From Mycolicibacterium parafortuitum (GTDB lineage: Bacteria; Actinomycetota; Actinomycetes; Mycobacteriales; Mycobacteriaceae), in NCBI RefSeq assembly GCF_010725485.1, contig NZ_AP022598.1:5642001-5706000 (forward strand): a stretch of 64,000 nucleotides of DNA, in the 5' to 3' direction. Made by a program: the position numbers and the translations under genes. Below the pieces are notes generated by a model. The model saw nothing but the letters and a program-made list of their open reading frames with translations, was not told the origin of the DNA and made no database searches. Shown here piece after piece: positions 48,697-61,857 of the stretch (positions within the stretch are counted from its first letter, which is position 1; each line of letters opens with the position of its first letter).

Positions 48697-50270
48697 CCTC
48701 GATACCGGTGCTGACCGTACTGTGGGCGATCCCGATGCTCGGCGCGGTCCTGGTGCTGGTGCTGCCCGCCGCGGCGCGCCACCTCGCGAAATGGGTGGCG
48801 CTGGCGGTGTCCCTGGCCGTGCTGGTGGTGGCCGCTGTCATCGCGGTGAACTTCGATCCGGGCGGCGAACAGTTCCAGTTCGTCGAGAACTACCGGTGGA
48901 TACCGTCTTTCGGCACCGGATACATCCTGGGTGTCGACGGGATCGCGCTGGCGTTGGTGGTGCTGACCGCGGTGCTGCTGCCGCTGCTGATCGTCGCCGG
49001 GTGGAACGACGCCCGTGACCGGGTCAGCTGGGGTGGCCGGTCCACCCACATCTATTTCGCGCTGACGCTGGCCGTCGAGGGCATGGTGCTGATCTCGCTG
49101 GTGTCGCTCGACATCCTGCTGTTCTACGTGTTCTTCGAGGCGATGCTGATCCCGATGTACTTCCTGATCGGCGGCTTCGGCGGTGAGCACCGCAGCAGAG
49201 CCGCGGTGAAGTTCCTGCTGTACAACCTTTTCGGCGGTCTGATCATGCTGGCCGCGGTGGTCGGGCTCTACGTCGCGACCGCCACCAGCGACGCGTTCAC
49301 CGCGGGCACGTTCGACTTCCGCGCCATCGTCGCCGCGGTCACCTCCGGCGAGTTCGTCGTCAATCCCGCGGTGATGCACCTGCTGTTCGGGGGCTTCATG
49401 TTCGCGTTCGCGGTGAAGGCGCCATTGTGGCCGTTCCATCGCTGGCTGCCCGACGCGGCGGTCGAGGCCACCCCGGCCAGTGCGGTGCTGATGATGGCGA
49501 TCATGGACAAGGTGGGCACGTTCGGCATGATCCGCTACTGCCTTCCGCTGTTCCCGGATTCGGCGGTCTGGTTCAGCCCGGCGATCATCACGCTGGCCGT
49601 GATCGGCATCGTGTACGGCGCCGTCGTCGCGATCGGCCAGACCGATGTGATGCGGTTGATCGCCTACACCTCGATCTCGCATTTCGGGTTCATCATCCTG
49701 GGCATCTTCGTGATGACCACCCAGGGCCAGTCCGGATCCACGCTTTACATGGTCAACCACGGCATCTCGACCGCGGCGCTGTTCCTGATCGCCGGCTTCC
49801 TGGTGTCTCAGCGCGGATCCCGGCTCATCAGCGCCTACGGCGGTGTGCAGAAGGTCGCGCCGATACTGGCCGGAACCTTCCTGGTCGCCGGCCTGGCCAC
49901 GCTTTCGCTGCCCGGGCTGGCACCGTTCATCAGTGAATTCCTGGTCCTGATCGGCACATTCACCCGCTACCCGGTGCTGGCGGTGCTCGCGGCAAGCGCC
50001 CTGGTGCTGTCGGCGATCTACATCCTGTGGATGTACCAGCGGATGATGACCGGACCCGTCCCGGCGGCGCTGGAGCACGGCGAGCACAAGATCCGTGATC
50101 TGCTGCCCCGAGAACTCGCGGTCGTCGTCCCGCTGATCGCACTGCTGCTGGTGCTCGGCATCTATCCGAAACCGGCTCTCGACATCATCAACCCGGCGGT
50201 CACCCACACATTGACCACCGTCGACCAGAGCGACCCCGCACCCCGGATGGCGGAAGGCCCGGCCCGATGA
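48693..50270 (+). CDS. nuoM: NADH-quinone oxidoreductase subunit M
   Basis: 525 residues from GTG 48693 (a GTG three bases earlier also fits). Antiporter-like: [21 protein letters not shown] (conserved Glu), [37 protein letters not shown] and [17 protein letters not shown]. Overlaps nuoL and nuoN by four bases each. Confidence 0.97.
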
Positions 50271-51844
50271 ACCTTTCGTTACCGACGCCGTCGGTCGAGT
50301 ACTTCTTCCTGTCCCCGATGCTCATCGTGCTGGGCGCCGCGGTCCTCGGGGTACTCGTCGAGGCGTTCCTGCCACGCAATCGCCGCTACGGCGCACAGGT
50401 CTGGCTGAGCCTGGTCGCGTTGGTCGCCGCACTGGTCGCCGTCGTGCTGGTGGGCCGCGATCTGCGCGGCGGGGCGGGGGTGTCGGCGGTGATGGGGGCG
50501 GTCGCCGTCGACGGCCCCGCACTGCTCCTCCAGGGCACCATCCTGGTGGTCGGCGTGCTTGGCGTGCTGTTGATCGGCGAGCGCCAGCCCACCGCCGACG
50601 TCGAGGCCGACGGCATCCGGGGGCTGGACGCATTCACCCCGCAAGCGTCCGCGGTGGCCGGCAGCGTCGCCGAGAAGGTCGCCACCAGAATGGGTGTCGT
50701 CCAGACCGAGGTGTTCCCGCTGACCATGTTCGCCGTCGCCGGGATGTTGCTGTTCCCGGCCGCCGACGATCTGCTGACGATGTTCATCGCGCTGGAGGTG
50801 CTGTCGCTGCCGCTGTACCTGTTGTGCGGGCTGGCCCGGCGGCGCCGGTTGCTGTCGCAGGAGTCGTCGCTGAAATACTTTCTGCTGGGTGCGTTCTCGT
50901 CGGCGTTCTTCCTGTACGGCGCGGCCATGATGTACGGGTACGCGGGGACGCTGAAGCTGCAGGGCATCGCCGACGCGATCGCGGCGGGCGAGGGGCGCTC
51001 ATCGCTGGCGCTGATCGGGATCGCGCTTCTGCTCGTCGGTGTGCTGTTCAAAGTCGGTGCGGTGCCGTTCCATTCGTGGATCCCGGACGTCTATCAGGGC
51101 GCTCCTACGCCGATCACCGCGTTCATGGCGGCCGCCACCAAGATCGCCGCGTTCGGCGCGATGCTGCGCCTGTTCTACGTCGCGCTGCCGGAACTGCGCG
51201 ACGACTGGCGGCCGGTGCTGTGGGCGATCGCGATCCTGACGATGATCGTCGGCACCGTGACGGCGGTGACCCAGAACGACGTCAAACGCATGCTCGGATA
51301 CTCGGCGGTGGCCCACAGCGGGTTCATCCTGACCGGCGTGATCGCCGGCAACGACGCGGGCGTGTCGTCGACGCTGTTCTATCTGTTCGCCTATGGCTTC
51401 TCCACCGTCGGCGCGTTCGCGGTGGTCGGGATGGTGCGCGACGCCGACGGGCACGAGGACAGCACGCTGGCGCGCTGGGCCGGGTTGGGCAGGCGGTATC
51501 CGTTGACCGGCATCGTGTTCTCGCTGTTCCTGCTCGCATTCGCCGGAATTCCGCTGACGAGCGGTTTCGTCAGCAAGTTCGCGGTGTTCAAGGCCGCCGG
51601 CGAGGGCGGGGCGATCCCGCTGGTCGTGGTCGGTGTCATCGCCAGCGCGATCGCGGCGTACTTCTACGTGCGGGTGATCGTGTTGATGTTCTTCACCGAC
51701 CGGCCCGACGACGCGCCGACGGTCGTGGTGCCCAGCGCGCTGACGACGGCCGTGGTCACCGTCACCGCGGCGGTCACGTTCGCGCTCGGTGCGCTGCCGC
51801 AGCCGTTGCTGGACCTGGCCGACTCGGCCGACCGGTTCTTCTGA
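50267..51844 (+). CDS. nuoN: NADH-quinone oxidoreductase subunit N
   Basis: 525 residues. Third antiporter-like subunit: FIALEVLSLPLYLLCGLARRRRLLSQESSLKYFLLGAFSSAFFLYG, VPFHSWIPDVYQGAPTPITAFMAAATKIAAFG and NDVKRMLGYSAVAHSGFIL. Last gene of the operon; a separate gene starts 13 bases on. Confidence 0.97.
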   Translation: MNLSLPTPSVEYFFLSPMLIVLGAAVLGVLVEAFLPRNRRYGAQVWLSLVALVAALVAVVLVGRDLRGGAGVSAVMGAVAVDGPALLLQGTILVVGVLGVLLIGERQPTADVEADGIRGLDAFTPQASAVAGSVAEKVATRMGVVQTEVFPLTMFAVAGMLLFPAADDLLTMFIALEVLSLPLYLLCGLARRRRLLSQESSLKYFLLGAFSSAFFLYGAAMMYGYAGTLKLQGIADAIAAGEGRSSLALIGIALLLVGVLFKVGAVPFHSWIPDVYQGAPTPITAFMAAATKIAAFGAMLRLFYVALPELRDDWRPVLWAIAILTMIVGTVTAVTQNDVKRMLGYSAVAHSGFILTGVIAGNDAGVSSTLFYLFAYGFSTVGAFAVVGMVRDADGHEDSTLARWAGLGRRYPLTGIVFSLFLLAFAGIPLTSGFVSKFAVFKAAGEGGAIPLVVVGVIASAIAAYFYVRVIVLMFFTDRPDDAPTVVVPSALTTAVVTVTAAVTFALGALPQPLLDLADSADRFF

Positions 51845-51857
51845 TAGCAAGATAGCC

Positions 51858-52634
51858 ATGTCCGCAGAGCCGGTGTTGACCGCCGATCACGACGACGTCC
51901 GGGTGATCACGCTGAACCGGCCGTCGGCCCGCAATGCGCTCGGCCGCGACCTGATCAGGGCCACGTACGCGGCACTGACCGCCGCCGACTCCGACGAGTC
52001 GGTGCGCGCCGTCGTGCTCACCGGCGCCGATCCGGCGTTCTGTGCCGGCGTCGACCTGAAAGAGGCTGCCCGCGACGGGCTGTCGTACTTCGAGGAGTTC
52101 CGCTCGCAGAGCTGCATCACCGCGGTGGCGAACATGCGCACCCCGGTGGTCGGCGCGATCAACGGCGCCACCTTCACCGGCGGGCTGGAGATGGCGCTCG
52201 GCTGCGACTTCATGATCGCATCGGAGCGTGCGGTGTTCGCCGACACGCATGCGCGGGTGGGCATCCTGCCGGGTGGCGGGATGACAGCGCGGCTGCCACA
52301 GCTCGTCGGCGCCGCGATGGCTCGGCGGCTGTCGATGACCGGTGAAGTGGTCGACGCCGCCCGCGCCGAACGCATCGGGCTGGTGACCGAGGTGGTGGCC
52401 CACGAGCGGTTGGTGGAGCGGGCGATCGAGCTGGCTCGCCAGATCGCCGAGGTGCCGCGCGCGACGATGCGCGGCCTGAAGGAGATCTACACGACCGGCG
52501 CGGCGGCGGTCGTCGACCCGGCGCTGGCCGCCGAGGAGACGATCGCGTTCGCCGCGCACCGTGACCTCGACGCCCTCGGCGACCGGTTCAGTGAGGTGTC
52601 GCAGCGCAACAAGGATCAGATCGCCCGGGGCTGA
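51858..52634 (+). CDS. Enoyl-CoA hydratase/isomerase family protein
   Basis: 258 residues from ATG 51858. Crotonase fold with oxyanion segments DPAFCAGVDLKEAARDG and GAINGATFTGGLEMALGCDFMIAS. In the catalytic stretch ADTHARVGILPGGGMTARLPQLVG, the first glutamate of classical hydratases (QPEI in the family) is not present, so hydration may be weak or the reaction different. It starts 13 bases after nuoN and could be read through from that operon, though it is not a complex I gene. Confidence 0.9.
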   Translation: MSAEPVLTADHDDVRVITLNRPSARNALGRDLIRATYAALTAADSDESVRAVVLTGADPAFCAGVDLKEAARDGLSYFEEFRSQSCITAVANMRTPVVGAINGATFTGGLEMALGCDFMIASERAVFADTHARVGILPGGGMTARLPQLVGAAMARRLSMTGEVVDAARAERIGLVTEVVAHERLVERAIELARQIAEVPRATMRGLKEIYTTGAAAVVDPALAAEETIAFAAHRDLDALGDRFSEVSQRNKDQIARG

Positions 52635-52644
52635 GTCGGCCTGC

Positions 52645-52767
52645 CGAGCGCGCGGTTCTGCACGCCGACACGCCGCACAGCACGGCAGCCACCGCGCGCT
52701 CGTCATCGCCGAACGCGCGTAGACGCCCACGGCAGGCGGTGTGTCGCCGGGCAGACACGCGCGCTCG
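52645..52767. repeat. Two related 58-bp palindromic elements, head to head
   Basis: Element A (52645-52702) has perfect 12-bp arms, CGAGCGCGCGGT and ACCGCGCGCTCG. Element B (52710-52767), read on the minus strand, has the same length and begins CGAGCGCGCG-TGTCTGC-CCGGCGACACACCGC, clearly matching A's CGAGCGCGCG-GTTCTGC-ACGCCGACACGCCGC. They fill the gap between two convergent genes and can form strong hairpins. Confidence 0.7.
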
Positions 52768-52778
52768 CGGTGCAGGTG

Positions 52779-54583
<1,805 letters not shown>

Positions 54584-54584
<1 letters not shown>

Positions 54585-55726
54585 TGCTCGGACCGATGGA
54601 CGAATACCCGGTACACCAAATCCCGCAGCCGATCGCGTGGCCCGGTTCCTCGGATCGCAACTTCTACGACAGGTCGTACTTCAACGCCCACGACCGCACG
54701 GGCGACATCTTTGTCATCACCGGCCTCGGCTACTACCCGAACCTCGGTGTGAAGGACGCCTTCTTCCTGGTCTCCCGCCGCGGCAGCGGTAGATTCGGCG
54801 GAAGCGGTGACACGCAGACCGCGGTGCACCTGTCCGACGCGATCGACCAGGACCGGCTCAACCAGCACATCGGCAACTACCGCGTGGAGGTCATCGAGCC
54901 GCTGCGCAAGCTGCGCATCGTGCTCGACGAAACCGAGGGCATCGCAGCAGATCTCACCTGGGAGGGGCTCTTCGATGCCGTCCAGGAGCAGCCGCACATC
55001 ATGCGGCGCGGCACCCGGGTGACCCTGGACGCACAGCGCTTCGCACAGGTCGGCTCGTGGAGCGGCCAGTTGTCCATCGACGGCACCGACATCGCCGTCG
55101 ACCCCGACCGCTGGATCGGCACCCGCGACCGGTCGTGGGGTATCCGGCCGATCGGTGAGGCCGAACCGGCCGGGCGGCCCGACGATCCGCCGTTCGAGGG
55201 CATGTGGTGGCTCTACGTGCCGATGGCCTTCGACGATTTCGGCATCGTGATCATCATCCAGGAGGACCCGCAGGGATTCCGCTCCCTCAACGACTGCACC
55301 CGGATCTGGAAGGACGGCCGCGTCGAGCAGTTGGGTTGGCCGCGGGTCAAGATCCACTACCGCTCGGGCACGCGCATCCCGACCGGCGCGACGATCGAGG
55401 CGACGGCGCTGGACGGTAGCCCGGTCAGGTTCGACGTGGAATCCAAGCTGCCCGTCCCGATTCACGTCGGCGGCGGATACGGCGGTGACACGGACTGGCT
55501 GCACGGGGTGTGGAAGGGCGAGAACTTCACCGAACGCCTCACCTACGACATGACCGATCCCGCGATCACCGGCCGCGCCGGCTTCGGCGTCATCGACCAC
55601 GTCGGCCGTGCCGTGTGCCGCGATGCGGACGGCACCGAGCGCGAGGGATGGGGCCTGTTCGAGCACGGGGCGCTGGGCCGTCACGACCCGTCCGGTTTCG
55701 CCGACTGGTTGACCGTCGCGCCGTGA
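54584..55726 (+). CDS. Rv3169-like conserved protein
   Basis: 380 residues, beta-rich, no signal peptide. Features: DRTGDIFVITGLGYYPNLGVKDAFFLV near the start, GMWWLYVPMAFDDFGIVIIIQEDPQGFRSLNDC in the middle and WLHGVWKGENFTERLTYDM late, resembling lipocalin/AttH-type hydroxyneurosporene-synthase folds. Co-translated with the phosphotransferase and found with it in M. tuberculosis, so the two likely act on the same lipid-like molecule. No reaction can be assigned. Confidence 0.85.
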
Positions 55727-55739
55727 GCTCCGGCGCGCC

Positions 55740-56669
55740 TCACGATCCGTCGCGGTAACGGATCGCCCACGACGCCGAGAAGACCTCGCCGGGGGCCAGC
55801 CACCGTAGCCCGTGCCCGCTGTTGAGCGCGTTCGCCTCGGCGGTCATGGGTTCGAGCGCGACGGCGGTCACGTCACCGTCGGCGGTCGGGAATGCCCGGG
55901 TGACGAACACGTGCGCGTACGCGAATCGCGGATCGGCCCACAGCGATACGGACCGTCCGTCGCCGGCGCGCAGCGTATGCGTGCTGCCGTCGGGGCCCGG
56001 CCGAACCACCCAGCAGTCATCGAGGTCGAGGTCGGCGACGGGCCGGCCGGCGCGCAGGTCCCACCGGGTGCCGTCCACCGCGCTCGTGCCGACCGGGATC
56101 AGCCGGTCGTCGACGTCGACGTGCTGTTCGCCCTCGACCGTGAGGATCAGGCGCTCGGCCGGGACGTCGCCGACGGTCAGGAACGGGTGTGCGCCGATCC
56201 CCACCGGCGCGTGCCGCTCCCCCGTGTTGCGGACCGCGTGCGTGGTGTGCAGGCCGTCGCGGGTCAGCCGGTAGGTGACCGAGGTGTCGAGCGAGAACGG
56301 GTAGCCGTCGCACGGAGTTACCGGCGCGGCAAGGGTTATCGACGACGAGGACCGCTGCGCGGTCCCGTAGGCGGTGGTGCACAGCAGGCCGTGCAGCGCG
56401 GTGTGGTGGACGGGGTCGGTGATCGGTAGCCGCTGCGTACGCCCGTCGAGGGACCACCGCCCGTCGGCGACCCGGTTGGGCCACGGCACCAACACCTTTC
56501 CGCAGAAGTACGGTGCCGCACCGGCGAGCGGTGCGGGCGTGACGGAGACACCGCCCACCGAGAGGCCGCGCAGTGCGGCCCCGACGCGCCCGATCACCGC
56601 GCGCACCGACCGGTCTGCGGTCTGCAGGACCAGGTCGTGGTCGACGTCGCCGCTCAGTTTCGTCGTCAT
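55740..56669 (-). CDS. galM: Aldose 1-epimerase (galactose mutarotase)
   Basis: 309 residues from ATG 56669; the frame upstream is antisense noise within galK. Catalytic His in [11 protein letters not shown] and catalytic Glu in [39 protein letters not shown] and TALHGLL are family features. It interconverts beta- and alpha-D-galactose for GalK. Last gene of the seven-gene operon; ATGA overlap with galK. Confidence 0.93.
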   Translation of the reverse strand: MTTKLSGDVDHDLVLQTADRSVRAVIGRVGAALRGLSVGGVSVTPAPLAGAAPYFCGKVLVPWPNRVADGRWSLDGRTQRLPITDPVHHTALHGLLCTTAYGTAQRSSSSITLAAPVTPCDGYPFSLDTSVTYRLTRDGLHTTHAVRNTGERHAPVGIGAHPFLTVGDVPAERLILTVEGEQHVDVDDRLIPVGTSAVDGTRWDLRAGRPVADLDLDDCWVVRPGPDGSTHTLRAGDGRSVSLWADPRFAYAHVFVTRAFPTADGDVTAVALEPMTAEANALNSGHGLRWLAPGEVFSASWAIRYRDGS

Positions 56670-57772
56670 CCGCCGGCACCCCGGCCCGGGTAGGTGCGCG
56701 AGATCGACGGCTCGGGATGACCGGCGCGCCGCGTCGCGGTGCGGACGGCGTCGGTGACCGTGTCGACGTCGACGGCGTCGACGAGGGCGATCACACAGCC
56801 ACCGAATCCGCCGCCGGTCATGCGCGCACCCAGCGCACCGGCCCGCACCGCGGTGTCGGCGATCAGGTCGAGATGTTCTGTGGTGATCTCGAAATCGTCG
56901 CGCATCGACGCATGCGATTCGCTCAACAGCGCGCCGACGTCGTCCAGCCGGGACCGTTCGAGCGCGCGCACGGTGTCGAGCACCCGTCGGTTCTCGGTGA
57001 GGATGTGCCGGGCGCGCCGCCGGTCCGTGGCATCCGGCACGGCGTCGAGCACGGCGACCTCGGGGCCCTGCACGTCGCGCAGGGAGGACACCCCGAGCGC
57101 GGCGGCAGCCCGTTCGCACGACGCGCGCCGCGCCGCGTACTCGCCGCCGGCGTGGCGGTGCGGGGCGTGTGAGTTGATCAGCAGCAGCGCCGCACCGTGC
57201 GCGTCCGGGTCGAACACCACCGGCGCGGTGCTCAGATGCCGGAAATCGATCAGCTGCGCGCATCCCGGTTCGGCGAACAGGATCGCCAGTTGATCGAGCA
57301 GACCGGTTGGGGCACCGACGTATTCGTTCTCCGCGCGCCGGGCCAGGTGCGCCTGTTCCATCCGGTCCAGTGGCGGGCCGCCCGCGCCGAGGATCGCTCC
57401 GAGGACCGCGCACTCCAGCGCGGCCGAGGACGCCAGCCCCGAGCCCATCTCGACGCCGCCGGAGATCAGCAGCGTTCCGCCGGGCACCGGATGGCCGGCG
57501 GTGCGCAGCGCCCACACCACCCCGGCGACGTAGGCGGCCCACCCGGTGAGGTCCCCGGGTTGCGTCGTGACGGGGAAGGACACGGAGTTCTCGGCGCGGT
57601 CGCTGCGCACCACCAGCGTGTCGCCGCCGGCCGGATGGAACACCACGATGGTGCGCTCGGGCAGGGCGATCGGCAGCGCGAATCCGGCGTTGTAGTCGGT
57701 GTGTTCGCCGATCAGGTTGATCCGCCCCGGCGCCGAGTAGCGGACGATGTTCGCGGTCACGGTCACCGTCAC
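56666..57772 (-). CDS. galK: Galactokinase
   Basis: 368 residues from GTG 57772. GHMP-kinase motifs: [25 protein letters not shown] (galactokinase signature), [24 protein letters not shown] (ATP loop) and [19 protein letters not shown]. It phosphorylates alpha-D-galactose at C1. Overlaps galT (GTGA) and galM (ATGA), so expression is coupled. Confidence 0.96.
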   Translation of the reverse strand: MTVTVTANIVRYSAPGRINLIGEHTDYNAGFALPIALPERTIVVFHPAGGDTLVVRSDRAENSVSFPVTTQPGDLTGWAAYVAGVVWALRTAGHPVPGGTLLISGGVEMGSGLASSAALECAVLGAILGAGGPPLDRMEQAHLARRAENEYVGAPTGLLDQLAILFAEPGCAQLIDFRHLSTAPVVFDPDAHGAALLLINSHAPHRHAGGEYAARRASCERAAAALGVSSLRDVQGPEVAVLDAVPDATDRRRARHILTENRRVLDTVRALERSRLDDVGALLSESHASMRDDFEITTEHLDLIADTAVRAGALGARMTGGGFGGCVIALVDAVDVDTVTDAVRTATRRAGHPEPSISRTYPGRGAGG

Positions 57773-58860
57773 AGCCGCCTGAGTGTCGCGGCGAGGGCCT
57801 CCGGGCTGACGTCGTTGATGAACGCGCCCATCACCGATTCCGAACTCGCCAGGTACTTCGTCTTCGCCGCGCTGCGCCGGGTCGAGATCACCTGCGCGTG
57901 GAAATATCCTTCCCGCTGCGCGTCGGTGTCGGCGTACTGATGCAACGCCGCCATGTACGGCAGCGGCGCGTCGTACATGCGGTCGAGCCGTCCCAGGACG
58001 TCCCGGTACAGGTCGGCGAAGTCGTCCAGCTCGGCGTCGTCGAGGTCGGCGAGGCTGTGCACGAACCGGTTCGGATAGATGTGCACTTCCACCGGCCAGC
58101 GCGCCGCGAACGGCACCAACGCGGTGAAAGCGCCGGTGCGGGCGACGATACGGCTTCCGTCGCGGATCTCGTGACCCAGGATGTCGCCGAACATGTTGGT
58201 GCCGGTCTTCGCGCGATACGTGTCGGCCTGCCGCAGCATCGTCGTGGTGCGCGGTGTCGTGAACGGATAGCCGTAGATCTGGCCGTGCGGATGGGTCAGG
58301 GTCACCCCGATCTCCTCGCCGCGGTTCTCGAAACAGAACACCTGCTCGATGGCGTCCTGGGCGAGCAGATCCCGTGTGCGATGCCGCCAGACGTCGACGA
58401 CCAGGCGGGCGTGGGCCGGCGGGAGCGCCGCGAAGGATCCGCTGTGGTCGCTGGTGAAGCAGACGACCTCACAGCGGCCCCGGCCCGGCGCCGACACGAA
58501 TTCCGTGGCGACCTCGTCGGCCGGCGCGGGCGTTCCGGCACCGGACAGGCTGGCGAACCGGTTCTCGAAGACCACGACGTCGTAGGCGGACGCCGGGATC
58601 TCGCTGGTCTGCCCGCTCGGTCCGGGGCACAGCGGGCACCGGTCGGCCGGCGGTTTGTAGGTGCGCTCCTGGCGGGCGGGGGCGATGATGACCCACTCCC
58701 CGGTGGTGTGGTCGAAACGCAGCTGCGACGGCGGCTGGGCGTCCGGTGTCAACGCCCGCCGGTCGGTGACAGGTTCGCTGTGGCGCCCCGGGAGGTCGAA
58801 GAACAACATCTCGCGTCCGTCGGCGAGCTGCCAGCGGGTGGGGGTCGTCGTCGGTATCAC
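57769..58860 (-). CDS. galT: Galactose-1-phosphate uridylyltransferase
   Basis: 363 residues from GTG 58860, whose GTGA overlaps the stop of the upstream small gene. Active-site [11 protein letters not shown] (nucleophilic His in HPH), zinc-type [31 protein letters not shown] and [22 protein letters not shown]. It swaps UMP between UDP-glucose and galactose-1-phosphate. No galE is present in the window; UDP-galactose epimerase would come from elsewhere. Confidence 0.96.
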   Translation of the reverse strand: MIPTTTPTRWQLADGREMLFFDLPGRHSEPVTDRRALTPDAQPPSQLRFDHTTGEWVIIAPARQERTYKPPADRCPLCPGPSGQTSEIPASAYDVVVFENRFASLSGAGTPAPADEVATEFVSAPGRGRCEVVCFTSDHSGSFAALPPAHARLVVDVWRHRTRDLLAQDAIEQVFCFENRGEEIGVTLTHPHGQIYGYPFTTPRTTTMLRQADTYRAKTGTNMFGDILGHEIRDGSRIVARTGAFTALVPFAARWPVEVHIYPNRFVHSLADLDDAELDDFADLYRDVLGRLDRMYDAPLPYMAALHQYADTDAQREGYFHAQVISTRRSAAKTKYLASSESVMGAFINDVSPEALAATLRRL

Positions 58861-59087
58861 TGGGCGGATGCGCTGCGGCGCAACGCCAGCCACGGATGGC
58901 GCCGCTCGTATTCACGCTGGGCGATCTCGGCATCGATGATCTGGCGGTAGCGCTGGATCAACTGGTCCCGGGTCATCCCGAACTCCGGGAGCACCTCGTC
59001 GTCCGGTGGCCCGCCGTACGGGGCCCAACTGCGCATGAACGCGACGATGTCGTGCGCGAACCGGTCCGCCATCTCGCCCTCGGGCAT
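58857..59087 (-). CDS. Small conserved-looking protein inside the sugar operon
   Basis: 76 residues ([20 protein letters not shown] at the start; FGMTRDQLIQRYRQIIDAEI in the middle; basic, aromatic end). Helical, no membrane segment. The FGMTRDQ part loosely resembles DUF3263-like helix-turn-helix proteins, which is weak evidence. It overlaps mmsB (TGATG) and galT (GTGA), as a true gene of the operon would. Function unknown; an adaptor or regulator of the importer or GalT is possible. Confidence 0.75.
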   Translation of the reverse strand: MPEGEMADRFAHDIVAFMRSWAPYGGPPDDEVLPEFGMTRDQLIQRYRQIIDAEIAQREYERRHPWLALRRSASAQ

Positions 59088-60319
59088 CAGGAGCCGCCCT
59101 TCTTCTTGTTGTAGACGTCGAAGCCCACGGCCGCCAGCAGTACCAGCCCCTTGATCAGCTGCTGGACGTCGCTGCCGATGCCGATCAACGACATGCCGTT
59201 GTTGAGCACGCCGAGCACGAATCCCCCGATGATCGCACCGAACACGGTGCCGACACCGCCGTTGGCCGACGCGCCGCCGATGAATGCCGCGGCGATCGCT
59301 TCGAGCTCCATGCCGATACCGGCCTGCGGCGTCGCGGAGTTGAGCCGCGCGGCGAACAGCAGGCCGGCCAGCGCGGACAACAGCCCCATGTTGACGAACA
59401 CCAGGAACGTGACCCGCTTGGTCTTCACCCCGGAAAGCCGGGCCGCCGCCCCGTTGCCGCCGACCGCGTAGACCTGCCTGCCGATCACGGTGGAGCGCAT
59501 CACGAACGCGTACACCACGAACGCCAGCGCCAGGATGATGCCGACGACGGGGACGCCGCGGTAGCTGGCCAGCAGCAGGGTGAACGCCGCCAGGGCCGCG
59601 ACGATCGCGGCGCACTTGGCGACGAACCAGCCGGTCGGAAGCACGTCGAACCCGTACTGCGCCTGGGCTCGTCGCTGCCGCAGTTGCTGCCAGACGGCGG
59701 CGACCATGACCAGCGCACCGAGGATGATGGTGGGCCAGTGGTAGATCGCGCCTTCGCCGATCTCGGGCAGGAACCCGCTGCTGACCTGACTGAAGGTGCG
59801 CGGGAACGGTGCGATGGACTGGCCCTCCAGCAGGTACTGGGTGGCGCCGCGGAACACCAGCATGCCGGCCAGCGTCACGATGAACGACGGGATCCCGACG
59901 TAGGCGATCCAGAAGCCCTGCCACGCACCGATCGCCGCGCCCAGCACGAGACACACCGTCACCGCGATCGGCCACGGCATCGAGTGGGAGATCATCAGCA
60001 CCGCGGACATCGCCCCGATGAACCCGGCGATGGATCCGACCGACAGGTCGATGTGGCCGGAGATGATCACGATGACCATGCCGATGGCCAGGATCAGGAT
60101 GTAGCCGTTCTGCTGGACGATGTTGGTGACGTTGAGGGGTTTGAGCAGGATCCCGTCGGTGAGCAACTGGAACAGCACGACGATCAGCACCAGGGCGACC
60201 ACCATGCCGTACTGCCGGAAGTTGCCCCGCACCAGTGCCTTCAGCCGGCCTGTCGGGGTGTCCGGTGGCGAGGGCGGCGACGCGTCCGGCGTCGTGTCCA
60301 CCGTGGGAGAGGCAGTCAT
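59087..60319 (-). CDS. mmsB: Monosaccharide ABC transporter permease (CUT2, MmsB/GguB type)
   Basis: 410 residues, about ten to twelve helices. CUT2 permease features: [76 protein letters not shown] (the loop contacting the ATPase) and [33 protein letters not shown]. Forms the membrane channel with MmsA and ChvE. Four-base overlap with mmsA. Confidence 0.94.
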   Translation of the reverse strand: MTASPTVDTTPDASPPSPPDTPTGRLKALVRGNFRQYGMVVALVLIVVLFQLLTDGILLKPLNVTNIVQQNGYILILAIGMVIVIISGHIDLSVGSIAGFIGAMSAVLMISHSMPWPIAVTVCLVLGAAIGAWQGFWIAYVGIPSFIVTLAGMLVFRGATQYLLEGQSIAPFPRTFSQVSSGFLPEIGEGAIYHWPTIILGALVMVAAVWQQLRQRRAQAQYGFDVLPTGWFVAKCAAIVAALAAFTLLLASYRGVPVVGIILALAFVVYAFVMRSTVIGRQVYAVGGNGAAARLSGVKTKRVTFLVFVNMGLLSALAGLLFAARLNSATPQAGIGMELEAIAAAFIGGASANGGVGTVFGAIIGGFVLGVLNNGMSLIGIGSDVQQLIKGLVLLAAVGFDVYNKKKGGS

Positions 60320-61857
60320 TCGGTTCGTCCCTTCATCATGTAGCGCATCAACGTCTCCTGCGCGGCGTTCTCACGCGCGACCTCACCGGTCAGCCGCCCC
60401 TCGTTCAGCGTGTAGATGCGGTCGCACAACCCGATCAGCTCGGGAAGCTCGGAGGAGATCACGATCACCGCTTTGCCCTGGGCGGCAAGCGAGTTGATGA
60501 TCGTGTAGATCTCGTACTTGGCACCGACGTCGATGCCTCTGGTGGGTTCGTCGAGGATCAGCACGTCGGGATCGGCGAAGATCCACTTGCTCAGCACCAC
60601 CTTCTGCTGGTTGCCGCCGGACAGGTTGCCGGTGGTGGCCTTCACCGACTGGGCCTTGATGTGCATGTCCTTGCGGAAGCGTTCGCCGACCACCGATTCC
60701 AGGTGTTCGTTGATCACCGACATCTTGCTGACCTTCGGCAGCGATGCCAGCGTCACGCTCCTGGCGATGTCGTCCATCAGGTTCAGCCCGTAGTGCTTGC
60801 GGTCCTCGGTGGCGTACGCGATCTTGTGGGCGATCGCCTCGGCCACGGTTCGCGTCTGGATCTCCTTGCCGTCCTTGATGACCCGCCCGCCCGCCTTCTT
60901 GCCGTAGCTGCGGCCGAACACGCTCATCGCCAGTTCGGTGCGTCCGGCGCCCATGAGCCCGGCCAGGCCCACGACTTCGCCGCGGCGCACGTGCAGCGAC
61001 ACATCGTCGACGACCTTGCGGTGCTGATCCAGCGGGTGGTAGACGGTCCAGCCCTCGATCTCGAAGGTCACGTCGCCGATGGGATGCGGTTGCCTGGCGG
61101 GGAATCGGTCGACCATGTCGCGGCCGACCATGCCGCGGATGATGTGTTCCTCGGTGACGGTGTCGTCGACCGCGAGCGTCTCGATGGTCTGCCCGTCGCG
61201 CAGGATGGTGATGTTGTCGGCCACCCGCATCACCTCGTTGAGCTTGTGCGAGATGATGATGCACGTCAGCCCCTGCGCCCTGAGCTCACCGATGAGGTCG
61301 AGCAGGTGGCGGCTGTCCTCGTCGTTGAGCGCGGCGGTCGGCTCGTCGAGGATCAGCAGCTTCACCTTCTTCGACAGCGCTTTCGCGATCTCGACAAGCT
61401 GCTGTTTCCCGACCCCGATGTCGGAGATCCGGGTGCCGGGGCTCTCCCGCAGTCCGACGCGATCGAGGAGCCGCTGGGCGTGCCGGGTGGTCTCGTGCCA
61501 GCTGATCACCCCGGCGGACGCATGCTCGTTGCCCAGGAAGATGTTCTCGGCGATGGACAACACGGGCACCAGCGCGAGCTCCTGGTGGATGATCGCGATG
61601 CCGCGGCGTTCGCTGGACCTGATGTCCTTGAAATCGCCGGGGCGCCCGTCGAAGGTGATCTCACCGGAATACGTCCCGTGCGGATAGATGCCGCTGAGGA
61701 CCTTCATCAGGGTCGACTTGCCCGCGCCGTTCTCCCCGCAGATCGCATGGATCTCGCCGGGGTACACCGTCAGGTTGACCTGGTGGAGCGCCGTGACGGG
61801 CCCGAATCGCTTGGTGATGTCGCGCATCTCGAGCAACGGCGCGGGGCGGCCCGTCAT
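60316..61857 (-). CDS. mmsA: Monosaccharide ABC transporter ATP-binding protein (MmsA/GguA type)
   Basis: 513 residues with two ABC domains. First: Walker [10 protein letters not shown], signature-region [21 protein letters not shown], Walker [12 protein letters not shown]. Second: degenerate Walker [11 protein letters not shown], intact signature [14 protein letters not shown] and Walker [15 protein letters not shown]. That asymmetry is standard for sugar CUT2 ATPases. It starts at the chvE stop (TGATG). Confidence 0.95.
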   Translation of the reverse strand: MTGRPAPLLEMRDITKRFGPVTALHQVNLTVYPGEIHAICGENGAGKSTLMKVLSGIYPHGTYSGEITFDGRPGDFKDIRSSERRGIAIIHQELALVPVLSIAENIFLGNEHASAGVISWHETTRHAQRLLDRVGLRESPGTRISDIGVGKQQLVEIAKALSKKVKLLILDEPTAALNDEDSRHLLDLIGELRAQGLTCIIISHKLNEVMRVADNITILRDGQTIETLAVDDTVTEEHIIRGMVGRDMVDRFPARQPHPIGDVTFEIEGWTVYHPLDQHRKVVDDVSLHVRRGEVVGLAGLMGAGRTELAMSVFGRSYGKKAGGRVIKDGKEIQTRTVAEAIAHKIAYATEDRKHYGLNLMDDIARSVTLASLPKVSKMSVINEHLESVVGERFRKDMHIKAQSVKATTGNLSGGNQQKVVLSKWIFADPDVLILDEPTRGIDVGAKYEIYTIINSLAAQGKAVIVISSELPELIGLCDRIYTLNEGRLTGEVARENAAQETLMRYMMKGRTE

